Positions 1 to 6,923 of a DNA stretch of 9,369 bases are shown here, piece by piece. A model generated the notes under the pieces. That model saw only the letters and a program-made list of their open reading frames with translations. It did no database searches and was not told where the DNA came from. The position numbers and the translations under genes were made by a program. The DNA comes from Erythrobacter sp. Its GTDB lineage: Bacteria; Pseudomonadota; Alphaproteobacteria; Sphingomonadales; Sphingomonadaceae. Where the stretch lies: contig JANQTR010000213.1 of the NCBI GenBank assembly GCA_030731635.1, positions 703-10,071 on the forward strand, in the 5' to 3' direction. The stretch's first letter is position 1; each line of letters starts with the position of its first letter.

Positions 1-334
1 GCATAGGGAATTGCATTTGCGACCGGTCCGCCAGGCTGATTTCCGCCCGGAAGCTGAGATTACCGATGGTCAGCGGCGTCTTGATGACAAAGCGCTCCTG
101 CTGCTCCCCATTGGAACTGGTGATCCCGCGCACGTCCACATGCACCGCCTCGCAATGGTGGCGCACCCCATCCCAATTCACCGCGAACCGCACAAAACGC
201 TGACCATCGCGCAGAAAATCGTCATGCACATACGCATGCAGCGATGACGTTCGCGCGCCGGTATCGATCTTGGCTGGGATCCCCGCAAGACCAAGCTCGG
301 GCAGGCTGACAAGCTCGCGCCAGCCCACCACCAT
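1..334 (-). CDS. RimK-associated retropepsin-like protease (Zn_protease/RimB family), N-terminal part
   Basis: The reverse complement gives about 111 residues before the window edge. It opens MVVGWRELVSLPELGLAGIP and then has K-I-D-T-G-A-R-T-S-S-L-H-A at residues 22-34. This is the hallmark of the family annotated 'ATP-dependent zinc protease' (Pfam Zn_protease), often found next to rimK. D24-T25-G26-A27 matches the catalytic Asp-Thr/Ser-Gly signature of retropepsin-like aspartic proteases, so the 'zinc' name is probably a historical misnomer. In Pseudomonas the relative RimB trims glutamate tails that RimK adds to ribosomal protein S6. The visible part ends in R-S-Q-M-Q-F-P-M, just before the usual L-L-G-R motif, so the C-terminus and any following rimK lie outside. 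The ATG sits 14 bp after the M2 peptidase stop; no clear Shine-Dalgarno is visible, and an in-frame TTG directly precedes the ATG. Family call is confident; the substrate is inference. Confidence 0.88.
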   Translation of the reverse strand, partial: MVVGWRELVSLPELGLAGIPAKIDTGARTSSLHAYVHDDFLRDGQRFVRFAVNWDGVRHHCEAVHVDVRGITSSNGEQQERFVIKTPLTIGNLSFRAEISLADRSQMQFPM

Positions 335-348
335 CAACGCGCGGGTGC

Positions 349-2223
349 TTACCAACCGGCGACCTCACCCTTGTTCTGCTCATCGAGCCACGTAATCAAC
401 GGCGCGAAATATTCGAGCATCGGCTTGGCGCTCATCTCGCGGGTGCCGGTGAAGGCTTCCAGCGCCTCGGGCCAGGGCTTGGATGCGCCCAGATCGAGCA
501 TTGCGCCAAGCTTCGCGCCAACCTCCTTGTTGCCGTAGAACGAGCAGCGATGCAGCGGCCCCTTCCACCCGGCCTGATCACACGCGGCCTTGTAAAACTG
601 GAACTGCAGGATCCGCGCGAGGAAGTAGCGCGCATAGGGGGTGTTGCCCGGAATGTGGTACTTGGCACCCGGATCGAAGGCGTCCGCCGGCCGGTCGGTC
701 GGGGGGACAATGCCCTGATAGTCCCGCTTCAGCCCCACCCATGCATCATTGTAGGTGTCCGGCGTAATGGTGCCATCGAACACACCCCAGCGCCACTTGT
801 CGACCAGCAGGCCAAACGGCAGGAAGGCAACCTTGTCCATCGCTTGCCGCAGCAAGAGGCCGGTGTCCTTATCCGCGCTTGGCACGGATTTGCGGTCGAG
901 CAGGCCGATCTGCACGAGATATTCCGGCGTGATCGACAATGCGATAAAGTCGCCGATCGCTTCGTGGAACCCGTCATTGGCGCCGTTCAGATAGGTGTAG
1001 GGCTGTTCGTTGTAGGCGCGCTGGTAGTAGTTGTGCCCCAACTCGTGGTGGATGGTGATGAAGTCGTCGCCATTCACCTTGATGCACATCTTGATGCGGA
1101 TATCGTCCTTGTTGTCGATATCCCAGGCGCTGGCGTGGCACACCACCTCGCGGTCGGCAGGCTTGGTAAACTGGCTGCGCTGCCAGAAGGTTTCGGGCAG
1201 CGGCTTGAACCCGAGTGAGGAATAGAAACCCTCACCATAGCGGACCATGTCGAGCGGCCCCTTGCCCTGCGCTTCGAGCAGTTCGCCAATGTCATAGCCG
1301 ACATCGCCCGAACCGGCCGGGGCGACCAATGGGTAGATATTGCCCCATTCCTGCGCCCACATATTGCCGAGCAGATCGGCACGGATCGCACCGGTGCGCG
1401 GCTGCACCGCATCGCCGTACTTATCGTTGAGTTTGGCGCGGACATAGGTGTGGAGCGCAATGTAGAGCGGCTTGGTCTCTTCCCACAACCGCTCGGTCAT
1501 GGCGGTGAAGTCTTCAGGCGGCATGTCATAGCCCGAACGCCACATCGCCCCGACATTGTCGAAGCCGAGTTCCTTGGCGCCTTCATTGGCAATGCCGACC
1601 ATGCGGGCGTAATCGTCCTTCATCGGTGCGCCGACATTGTCGTGCCAGCTCGCCCACATTTCCTGAAGTTCATCGGGTGTGCGCGCGGGATTGCCCATCT
1701 CGGCCTCGATGTCGCTGCCGTTGACCGGTTGGCCGTCCAGCGTGCCCTTGCCCTTGCCGTACTGGCTGTTGAGGCTGGTCGCGATCTCGTTCAATTCGGT
1801 GGCCGCGCCCGGCGTGGTGGGGGCCGGCAGCACCAGTCCGTTGCGCAGGATATCAAGCTTGCGCTTCACATCTGCGGAAATGCCCGGCAGCGCGGCATAG
1901 CGCGCCGACAGCAGGGCGTAATTGACGGTCTTTTCGGTGCCGACCGCATTGATCCGCGCCGCCATGGCATCGGTATCGTCGGTGATGTAGGTATTGTTGA
2001 CCCAGTTCACCCGGCTGGCTTCCACACTGTAGTCGAACAGATCCGCTTCGGCGGCGGCCACGAATTGGGCTGCGCCTTCGGGGGTCAGCGGATAGGGCGC
2101 TTCAGGGCCTGTCGCAGCGGGCGCGGGGGTTGCTGCGGCGGATTCAGCCGCGGCCGGAACTGCCATCGTCGCAAGCGCAAGGGCAGCGACAGAAGCGTTG
2201 AGCAGGCTGGAAGAAAATTTCAT
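349..2223 (-). CDS. Secreted M2-family peptidyl-dipeptidase A (ACE-like metallopeptidase)
   Basis: A 624-residue zinc dicarboxypeptidase expected to release C-terminal dipeptides from peptides in the periplasm. The start chosen is MKFSSSLLNASVAALALATM, which gives a typical signal peptide ending near A-V-P-A-A-A and has AGGA 8 nt upstream; an open frame extends 49 codons further to 2370 but would overlap the preceding gene and bury the signal peptide. The zinc site is H393-E-L-G-H397 with third ligand E421, the same 28-residue spacing from the first His as in human ACE. The HASAW motif (H363) and the K521, H523, Y530, R532, Y533 set match the human testis-ACE residues H353, K511, H513, Y520, R522, Y523 at a constant offset of +10. 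Two Cys pairs (after V-V, spaced 18; and C-x11-C near the C-terminus) match conserved ACE disulfides. Length is normal for single-domain bacterial ACEs. It is followed closely by the retropepsin-like protease gene. Confidence 0.96.
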   Translation of the reverse strand: MKFSSSLLNASVAALALATMAVPAAAESAAATPAPAATGPEAPYPLTPEGAAQFVAAAEADLFDYSVEASRVNWVNNTYITDDTDAMAARINAVGTEKTVNYALLSARYAALPGISADVKRKLDILRNGLVLPAPTTPGAATELNEIATSLNSQYGKGKGTLDGQPVNGSDIEAEMGNPARTPDELQEMWASWHDNVGAPMKDDYARMVGIANEGAKELGFDNVGAMWRSGYDMPPEDFTAMTERLWEETKPLYIALHTYVRAKLNDKYGDAVQPRTGAIRADLLGNMWAQEWGNIYPLVAPAGSGDVGYDIGELLEAQGKGPLDMVRYGEGFYSSLGFKPLPETFWQRSQFTKPADREVVCHASAWDIDNKDDIRIKMCIKVNGDDFITIHHELGHNYYQRAYNEQPYTYLNGANDGFHEAIGDFIALSITPEYLVQIGLLDRKSVPSADKDTGLLLRQAMDKVAFLPFGLLVDKWRWGVFDGTITPDTYNDAWVGLKRDYQGIVPPTDRPADAFDPGAKYHIPGNTPYARYFLARILQFQFYKAACDQAGWKGPLHRCSFYGNKEVGAKLGAMLDLGASKPWPEALEAFTGTREMSAKPMLEYFAPLITWLDEQNKGEVAGW

Positions 2224-2287
2224 GGGAAGGGTCCTGTTCGTCATTCGGGCGACACTTTTGTCTGTTTGAACCTGTGCCGCACCTGAA
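2224..2287 (-). other. Short gap upstream of the M2 peptidase gene
   Basis: These 64 bases lie between the hydrolase stop and the M2 start on the same strand. The only clear signal is AGGA (2235-2232) placed 8 nt before the M2 ATG, which supports that start. There is a weak GACA-AAAG-TGTC hairpin (4-bp stem) but no T-run, so I do not call a terminator. I see no convincing promoter, and read-through from the hydrolase gene is possible. Confidence 0.4.
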
Positions 2288-3049
2288 TCAAGCGGCGAGG
2301 AAGCGCGTGATCGCCTCGCCCAGTTCAGGCTTGATGGCGCTATCGAGGTGCCCTCCCGGAACTTCCTCAAATAGCGCGCCGGGGATCAGCGCGGCGAGCT
2401 CTTCGGCTGAACCATTATCGCGGTCCTTGTCGCCAGCCACGACCAGCGTGGGAAATGAAAGCCGCTCAAGTGTGGCAGGATCCAGATCCTCAAAGGCGCC
2501 GAGCAGCAGCCGCGCCGCGCCCCTGTCGACATTCTGCGAACGCAGGAAGTTGCGCGATTGCCAGGCGGGATCATCGCGGGTGATGGTATCGAAATCATCG
2601 ATCACGCGGGTGAAGAAGGCCGCGCGCCGCTTCCAGTCGGCCAGGCCCGACACCCCCATCCCTGCCAGCACCAGGCGGCGCGGGGCAAACACACCGCTGG
2701 CGCAGCCATGCGCCGCAGTGCGCGCGCCGAGCGAAAAGCCGACAAGATCATATTCCCCATCCGCCAGACCCAGATGGTCGATCAGTTCGGCAACATCGCG
2801 CACCAGCACACCGGGCGGATAGGCTTCTGGGTCGTGCGGGGCGGCGCTGTCTCCGTGAACCCTGAAATCGAGCATGATCGCGCGGAAACCCGCCGCCGCC
2901 AGCCGTACGCCGTGACCCCACTTGATCCAGTTCATATTCGCGGAAGAAAACAGCCCATGCAGCAGGATCACCGGGCGGCCCTCCCCTTCGGTATGGATTG
3001 CCAACCGGGTGCCGTCGAAGCTGGTGAAATGCGTAGTCGAATGGGTCAT
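2288..3049 (-). CDS. Alpha/beta-fold hydrolase
   Basis: A 253-residue cytoplasmic serine hydrolase with no signal peptide. The fold is clear: strand and oxyanion motif V-I-L-L-H-G-L-F at residues 27-34, L-D-F-R-V-H-G-D-S at 60-68 (the usual D-x-R-G-H-G-x-S with Val in place of Gly), nucleophile elbow G-F-S-L-G at 104-108 with Ser106, likely acid Asp209 in A-G-D-K-D-R, and catalytic His234 in P-G-G-H. The cap region between about 130 and 195 is short and helical. Family members act as esterases, lactonases, haloperoxidase-like or C-C bond hydrolases, and the sequence alone does not fix the substrate. The ATG has AGGCAGG just upstream. The gene is divergent from the MarR-emrAB operon, with 80 bp between starts, so it could share its regulation. 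Confidence 0.9.
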   Translation of the reverse strand: MTHSTTHFTSFDGTRLAIHTEGEGRPVILLHGLFSSANMNWIKWGHGVRLAAAGFRAIMLDFRVHGDSAAPHDPEAYPPGVLVRDVAELIDHLGLADGEYDLVGFSLGARTAAHGCASGVFAPRRLVLAGMGVSGLADWKRRAAFFTRVIDDFDTITRDDPAWQSRNFLRSQNVDRGAARLLLGAFEDLDPATLERLSFPTLVVAGDKDRDNGSAEELAALIPGALFEEVPGGHLDSAIKPELGEAITRFLAA

Positions 3050-3093
3050 GGCCTGCCTGCTAGCGCGATTGGGCGCGCGGGGCCAGCCAGTGC

Positions 3094-3129
3094 TTGATGA
3101 TCATAAGCCTACTTATTATATGTGCACAC
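3094..3129 (+). promoter_or_regulatory. Promoter and probable MarR operator ahead of the efflux operon
   Basis: A TTGATG (-35-like, 3094-3099) is followed after 16 bp by TTATAT (-10-like, 3116-3121). Between and touching them is a perfect 5-bp inverted repeat, ATAAG (3103-3107), CCTA spacer, CTTAT (3112-3116). This AT-rich patch stands out from the GC-rich surroundings. A repressor dimer bound there would block RNA polymerase, as is typical of MarR autoregulation. On the other strand the same patch reads TATAAT (3120-3115), so it may also serve the divergent hydrolase, although no good -35 is visible for that direction. The expected transcript start falls within a few bases of the MarR ATG. 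The inverted repeat is seen directly; the function is inferred. Confidence 0.6.
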
Positions 3130-3573
3130 ATGAGTATCGACACAGGCTACCGACTCGCGGATAATTCGCGCCAGCTCCGCCGGCTCTTTGACGAGCGGGT
3201 GCGCTGCCTTGGCCTTACCGGCCCACAGGCGCGGCTGCTGCTCTCGCTTGCGCGCAATCCCCTTGAGAACCAGGTATTCTATGCCGAGCGGCTGGAAATC
3301 GAACCAATCACCCTCACACGCATTGTCGATCGGCTGGAGGAAGCCGGCTGGGTCGAACGGCAGAGTGATCCGGCAGACCGGCGTGCGCGCATCCTGCATC
3401 TGACCGACAAAAGCCGCGGCATCGTCACCCGGCTGCGCGGCATCGTCGAGGCGCTTTCCGATGAAATGCTCGACGGTTTCGATGCAGCAGAGCGTCAGGC
3501 CTTCGCGCTGATGCTGGAACGCCTTGCCGCCAATCTCATCGCGGCGCGTCAGCCGGAGGTGGCCCATGGCTGA
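3130..3573 (+). CDS. MarR-family transcriptional regulator
   Basis: A 147-residue winged helix-turn-helix regulator, the usual MarR length. The start MSIDTGYRLAD is chosen because it matches the normal N-terminus; a longer in-frame TTG start at 3094 would place the promoter inside the coding region. The DNA-binding part runs from about L29-T-G-P-Q to residue 92: recognition helix near E58-P-I-T-L-T-R-I-V-D-R-L, then the wing with D80-P-A-D-R-R and L-H-L-T-D-K. It has one Cys (C26), so a two-cysteine OhrR-type redox switch is unlikely. The helical ends form the dimer interface. It is the first gene of the operon and overlaps the fusion-protein gene by 8 bp, so it most likely represses the pump and itself until a substrate is bound. 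No Shine-Dalgarno precedes the ATG. Confidence 0.93.
   Translation: MSIDTGYRLADNSRQLRRLFDERVRCLGLTGPQARLLLSLARNPLENQVFYAERLEIEPITLTRIVDRLEEAGWVERQSDPADRRARILHLTDKSRGIVTRLRGIVEALSDEMLDGFDAAERQAFALMLERLAANLIAARQPEVAHG
3555..3560 (+). promoter_or_regulatory. Strong ribosome binding site for the fusion-protein gene
   Basis: GGAGGT lies 5 nt before the ATG at 3566, inside the end of the marR coding region. It fixes the start of the EmrA-like protein at MAEADPIRTP rather than an in-frame ATG at 3524, and fits coupled translation. Confidence 0.75.
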
Positions 3574-4669
3574 GGCCGATCCCATCCGCACTCCTGCTCC
3601 GTCCAGCGCCGCCGAAGCCCCCAGCAACGCGCCCGCGGTGGAGCCTGCCCGCAAGCCGTGGCTCCGCTGGGCGGTCATGCTCGCCGTGCCGCTGGCGCTG
3701 GTCGCAGGCGCGCTGGTCTATTGGCAGAGCCTCGCCGGCAAAGTCACCACAGATAATGCCTACCTCAAACAAGACATGATCGCGGTCAGCGCCGAAGTTG
3801 GCGGCCCGATTGTCGAGGTGCTGGTCAAGGATGGATCGCAAGTGGCGGCAGGCGATCTGCTGTTCCGGATCAATCCCGAACCCTTCGCCCTGCAAATCGC
3901 CGAATCTGACGCGGCGATTGCCGCAGCGCAGGCCAATGTCATTGCGCTCAGCAATTCAGCCGACCTCACCGGCACGGATATCGACGCCGCGCGAGCGGAT
4001 GTCGGCTTTGCCGTTGCGCGGTTTGAACGGGTGCGGGCGCTGCGTGACAAGGGCTTCAGCACCAAAGCCGATTTCGAAGCTGCTGAGCAGGCGGTGGTCC
4101 AGGCGCGTGAGGCGGTGCAACAGGCCGAAGACCGCCGCCGCGCTGCCCGCGCCCGGCTGGCGAACGGCGCAGCCGTGCCCGGCGTCAACCCGCAGGTCGC
4201 CGCAGCACAGGCCAGCCGCGCCACCGCCACACTGGCGCTGCGCCGAACCGAAGTGCGCGCCCCGGCAGCTGGCCGGATCGCGCAAGCAGATCGGCTGCAA
4301 GTGGGTCAGCAGGTTGTTCCCAACCTGCCCGTGCTGACGCTGGTGCGCGCCGGATCAGCCTATGTCGAAGCCAATTTCAAGGAAACCGACCTTGCCGACA
4401 TGGTGGTCGGCCAGCGTGCCGAAGTGCGCTTTGATGCCTACCCCGATCTGGTGTTGAAAGGCCGGGTCGCTGCGATTGGCGCAGGCACGGGATCGGAATT
4501 TTCCGTTATCCCGGCCCAGAACGCGACCGGAAACTGGGTCAAGGTGACGCAGCGCGTGCCGGTGCGCATTGCGCTTGATCAGCAAAGCCCGCGCCCCTTG
4601 ATTGCGGGCCTTTCCAGTGATGTGACGGTGTTCACCGCCGCACGCCCGCGTTCCTCAGATGGCCAGTAA
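3566..4669 (+). CDS. emrA: EmrA-like HlyD-family membrane fusion protein
   Basis: A 367-residue periplasmic adaptor of a tripartite efflux pump. A Pro/Ala-rich cytoplasmic tail (1-31) is followed by one membrane segment (about 32-53, W-L-R-W-A-V...L-V-Y-W). Then come V-T-T-D-N-A-Y-L-K (60-68) and the first lipoyl half (A-V-S-A-E-V-G-G-P-I-V-E-V-L-V-K-D-G, 73-90), both characteristic of EmrA. Residues 107-225 form an Ala-rich helical hairpin, and R226-R-T-E-V-R-A-P starts the second lipoyl half. The beta-barrel part holds A-N-F-K-E-T-D-L and the later V-R-F-D-A-Y-P-D. It bridges the inner-membrane transporter encoded next and an outer-membrane channel of TolC type, which is not in this window. 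It overlaps marR by 8 bp and the transporter gene by 11 bp. The substrate cannot be read from sequence. Confidence 0.93.
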   Translation: MAEADPIRTPAPSSAAEAPSNAPAVEPARKPWLRWAVMLAVPLALVAGALVYWQSLAGKVTTDNAYLKQDMIAVSAEVGGPIVEVLVKDGSQVAAGDLLFRINPEPFALQIAESDAAIAAAQANVIALSNSADLTGTDIDAARADVGFAVARFERVRALRDKGFSTKADFEAAEQAVVQAREAVQQAEDRRRAARARLANGAAVPGVNPQVAAAQASRATATLALRRTEVRAPAAGRIAQADRLQVGQQVVPNLPVLTLVRAGSAYVEANFKETDLADMVVGQRAEVRFDAYPDLVLKGRVAAIGAGTGSEFSVIPAQNATGNWVKVTQRVPVRIALDQQSPRPLIAGLSSDVTVFTAARPRSSDGQ

Positions 4670-6254
4670 GGCCGCGCCCGTACGTCCCGTGGCTGGCGCA
4701 GCGCCGCCTCCATCGCCGCCGCACGACGTGGCTGAACTGGAAACGCGCAATTATCCCCTGATGATCATCGGGGTCATGGCCGCATCCCTGCTCCAGATCC
4801 TCGATACCACCATCGCCAATGTTGCGCTGCCGCATATGCAAAGCTCGCTGGGCGCGACCGTGCATACCGTCACATGGGTGCTGACGAGCTATATCATCGC
4901 GTCTGCCGTGGCGCTGCCGATTACCGGTTGGCTGGCGGACAGGATCGGCGCGCGGCGGCTGTTCATCGGCTCGGTCGCTGGCTTCATCATCACTTCGATG
5001 CTGTGCGGGCTGGCGCGGAACCTTGAAGAGATGGTCGCCTTTCGCGCAATGCAAGGCGTGGCGGGGGCCTTCATCGCGCCGCTCAGCCAATCCTTCATGC
5101 TTGATGCCACACGGCCCAGCCGCCATGCGCAGATCATGGCGATCTGGGGCATGGGGATCATGATCGGTCCGATCCTTGGCCCGATCCTGGGTGGCTGGCT
5201 GACCGAAACCGCGTCCTGGCGCTGGGTGTTTTTCGTGAACCTGCCGGTCGGTATTGCCTCGCTGGCGATCCTGATTGCCTATCTGCCCAAGCGCCCGCAG
5301 CGTGCGCGGCGTTTTGACATAACCGGGTTTCTGCTGCTGGCGATGGCGCTGGCGGCGTTCCAGCTGCTGCTTGATCGAGGCGCTCAGGAAGACTGGCTCG
5401 CTTCGGCCGAGATCTGGGCCTATCTGCTGATCACGCTTTCGGCGACATGGATGGTCGTGATCCACTTCGCCACCGCGCGGGCCCCAATGTTCGAACGCGC
5501 GCTGTTTGCCGACCGCAACTTTACCATCGCGCTGGCCTTTATGGTGGTTATCGGGATCGTGATGTTCGCGGTGATGGCGCTGCTGCCGCCGATGCTTCAG
5601 ACGCTGTTCGGGTATGGGGTGATTGACACCGGCATGGTGTTGATGCCGCGCGGCGTGGGCATTCTGATTTCGATGCAGGTATCAGGCGTGCTGATGCGGC
5701 GCGGGATCGATGCGCGTCCGGTGGTGGCGAGCGGGTTTCTGCTCTGCGCTTTTTCGCTGTGGCAGATGGCGCATTGGTCGCTCAGCGTGGACGAGACGCA
5801 CGTGATCGTCAGCGGCTTGTTGCAGGGCCTCGGCATGGGGCTGGTCTTCATCCCCTTGCAGGTCAGCGCGTTTGCCACCCTCAGCCCGGCAATGCGCACT
5901 GACGGGTCGAGCTTGCTGAACCTGTTCCGATCATTGGGCGCATCGGCCGGGATTTCATGGATGACGGTGCTGCTTGCGCGCAACATCCAGACCAGTCACG
6001 CCGATCTTGGCAGCCATGTCACCGCCGCCACAGGCAGCGTGGTGGATTTCTCCACGACCGACCGGTTTCAGACCTTGGGCGATACGGCCATGGTGCTGCT
6101 CAATGCCGAGGTGAACCGGCAGGCAGCGATGATCGCCTATATCGATGATTTCTGGCTGATGATGTGGATTACGCTGGCAGCGGCGCCGTTCGCCTTCCTG
6201 ATGCGCGGCAACAAGGGCGGGCGTGCGGGCGCGCCAGTGGTGCTGACGGAATAG
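4659..6254 (+). CDS. emrB: EmrB-like DHA2 family MFS multidrug transporter (14 TM)
   Basis: A 531-residue proton-driven inner-membrane exporter. A Pro-rich cytoplasmic N-terminus (1-30) is followed by hydrophobic segments consistent with 14 helices. Motif D1 is L48-D-T-T-I-A-N-V-A-L-P58, motif A is G90-W-L-A-D-R-I-G-A-R-R100 and motif C is near G164-x-G-I-M-I-G-P-I-L-G-P-I-L-G-G179. These are the standard signatures of the DHA2 drug:H+ antiporters EmrB/FarB. The ATG lies within the last codons of the fusion-protein gene and has no clear Shine-Dalgarno, so it probably relies on translational coupling. Together with the upstream adaptor and MarR regulator this is an EmrRAB-like pump, which in relatives exports hydrophobic weak acids, uncouplers or other toxic compounds. 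It ends 5 bp from a convergent gene. Confidence 0.95.
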   Translation: MASKAAPVRPVAGAAPPPSPPHDVAELETRNYPLMIIGVMAASLLQILDTTIANVALPHMQSSLGATVHTVTWVLTSYIIASAVALPITGWLADRIGARRLFIGSVAGFIITSMLCGLARNLEEMVAFRAMQGVAGAFIAPLSQSFMLDATRPSRHAQIMAIWGMGIMIGPILGPILGGWLTETASWRWVFFVNLPVGIASLAILIAYLPKRPQRARRFDITGFLLLAMALAAFQLLLDRGAQEDWLASAEIWAYLLITLSATWMVVIHFATARAPMFERALFADRNFTIALAFMVVIGIVMFAVMALLPPMLQTLFGYGVIDTGMVLMPRGVGILISMQVSGVLMRRGIDARPVVASGFLLCAFSLWQMAHWSLSVDETHVIVSGLLQGLGMGLVFIPLQVSAFATLSPAMRTDGSSLLNLFRSLGASAGISWMTVLLARNIQTSHADLGSHVTAATGSVVDFSTTDRFQTLGDTAMVLLNAEVNRQAAMIAYIDDFWLMMWITLAAAPFAFLMRGNKGGRAGAPVVLTE

Positions 6255-6275
6255 GCGCCTTACCGCTGCGTCAGC
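6242..6275. terminator. Possible bidirectional terminator at the convergent gene ends
   Basis: A perfect 7-bp inverted repeat, GCTGACG (6242-6248) and CGTCAGC (6269-6275), spans both stop codons. It encloses the 8-bp palindrome AGGCGCCT (6253-6260). The arms lie in the last codons of the two genes. There is no T-run on either side, so it is not a canonical intrinsic terminator; it could still slow or stop colliding polymerases. Confidence 0.35.
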
Positions 6276-6910
6276 CCGTGCTGCTGCATCCGCCACTGCA
6301 CCATCGCAATCCGGTCCTGCCCGAAAAAGGGTTCGCCTTGGAACACCAGGGTCGGCACGCCCCAATGCCCTGCCGCCTCAAGCGCCTGATGGTTGGCGGC
6401 AATACCGGCATCGAGATCACCCGAATGATCGCGCACGTCATCGTCGAGTTCGCGAAGGTCGAGGCCTGCACGTTCCGCAGCCCCGGCAAGGTGATCGCCT
6501 TCGTTCCAGCCATCAACATCGCCTGACCAGATCAAACGCGAAACTTCGTCCGCAAAGGCAAGGCCCTGTCCGCGTCGTTCAGCCGCCTCGCCCAATCGGC
6601 TCAGGCGGTAGATATGCGGCTGTTCGCTGGCGATGGCGCGGGTCGCCAGATCCTGCACCACCGGATCGGGCCGCGGCCAGCGATAGGGTATGCCTAACAT
6701 CTGCGCGGATCGTGCTGCATCGATGAAGATGTAACGCCCGGCATTGGGGTTGCCGCTGAACAGGATATCCGGATCGCGGATCGCGATTGGCAACACCACC
6801 CGCAGCGCAATCTTGAGGTCATACGCCTGCGCCATCTTCCGGTAACGTCCGACCGCAAGATAGGAATAGGGGGAACGGAAACTGAAGAAAAGATCAGCGC
6901 GAAGCGTCAT
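6260..6910 (-). CDS. 2-hydroxychromene-2-carboxylate isomerase-like protein (DsbA/GST-kappa fold)
   Basis: A 216-residue cytoplasmic thioredoxin-fold protein. The N-terminus F-F-S-F-R-S-P-Y-S-Y-L-A (residues 8-19) matches the NahD/GST-kappa type active site, in which a Ser (here S13) replaces the nucleophilic Cys of DsbA. The middle is a helical insert, and the second half of the fold is visible as G-V-P-T-L-V-F (184-190, cis-Pro186) and F-F-G-Q-D-R-I (195-201). NahD uses glutathione to isomerise a ring-opened naphthalene intermediate. Many homologues lie outside aromatic pathways and have no known substrate, and this one sits with asd and a lipoprotein rather than catabolic genes. It starts 13 bp after the lipoprotein stop. 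The fold and family are sure, the isomerase activity on chromenes is not. Confidence 0.85.
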   Translation of the reverse strand: MTLRADLFFSFRSPYSYLAVGRYRKMAQAYDLKIALRVVLPIAIRDPDILFSGNPNAGRYIFIDAARSAQMLGIPYRWPRPDPVVQDLATRAIASEQPHIYRLSRLGEAAERRGQGLAFADEVSRLIWSGDVDGWNEGDHLAGAAERAGLDLRELDDDVRDHSGDLDAGIAANHQALEAAGHWGVPTLVFQGEPFFGQDRIAMVQWRMQQHGLTQR

Positions 6911-6923
6911 CGCCCAGCCGCAA

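Noticed and set aside
11..247. Short plus-strand open frame at the left edge
   Set aside because: The opposite strand encodes the well-recognised D-T-G-A protease family sequence over the same bases.
550..1218. Plus-strand open frame (222 codons) within the M2 gene region
   Set aside because: It is a shadow of the catalytic half of the M2 peptidase, covering the HELGH site on the other strand. No motif or ribosome site supports it.
1450..2286. Long plus-strand open frame (278 codons) opposite the M2 peptidase gene
   Set aside because: It is antisense to a gene with complete catalytic motifs. Its product is rich in Gly, Arg and His with no recognisable domain, as expected from a GC-rich shadow frame.
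2224..2370. N-terminal extension of the M2 peptidase by 49 residues
   Set aside because: It would overlap the hydrolase coding region and put the signal peptide in the interior of the protein. MKFSSS has a well-placed AGGA and a normal signal sequence.
3121..3128. TGTGCACA palindrome as a second regulator site
   Set aside because: An 8-bp palindrome is common by chance and this one runs up to the marR start codon. Without conservation data it adds nothing to the ATAAG repeat.
4632..5465. Minus-strand open frame (277 codons) opposite emrA/emrB
   Set aside because: The product is dominated by Arg, Gln, His, Asp and Pro, typical of reading antisense to membrane helices in GC-rich DNA. The EmrB frame is unambiguous.
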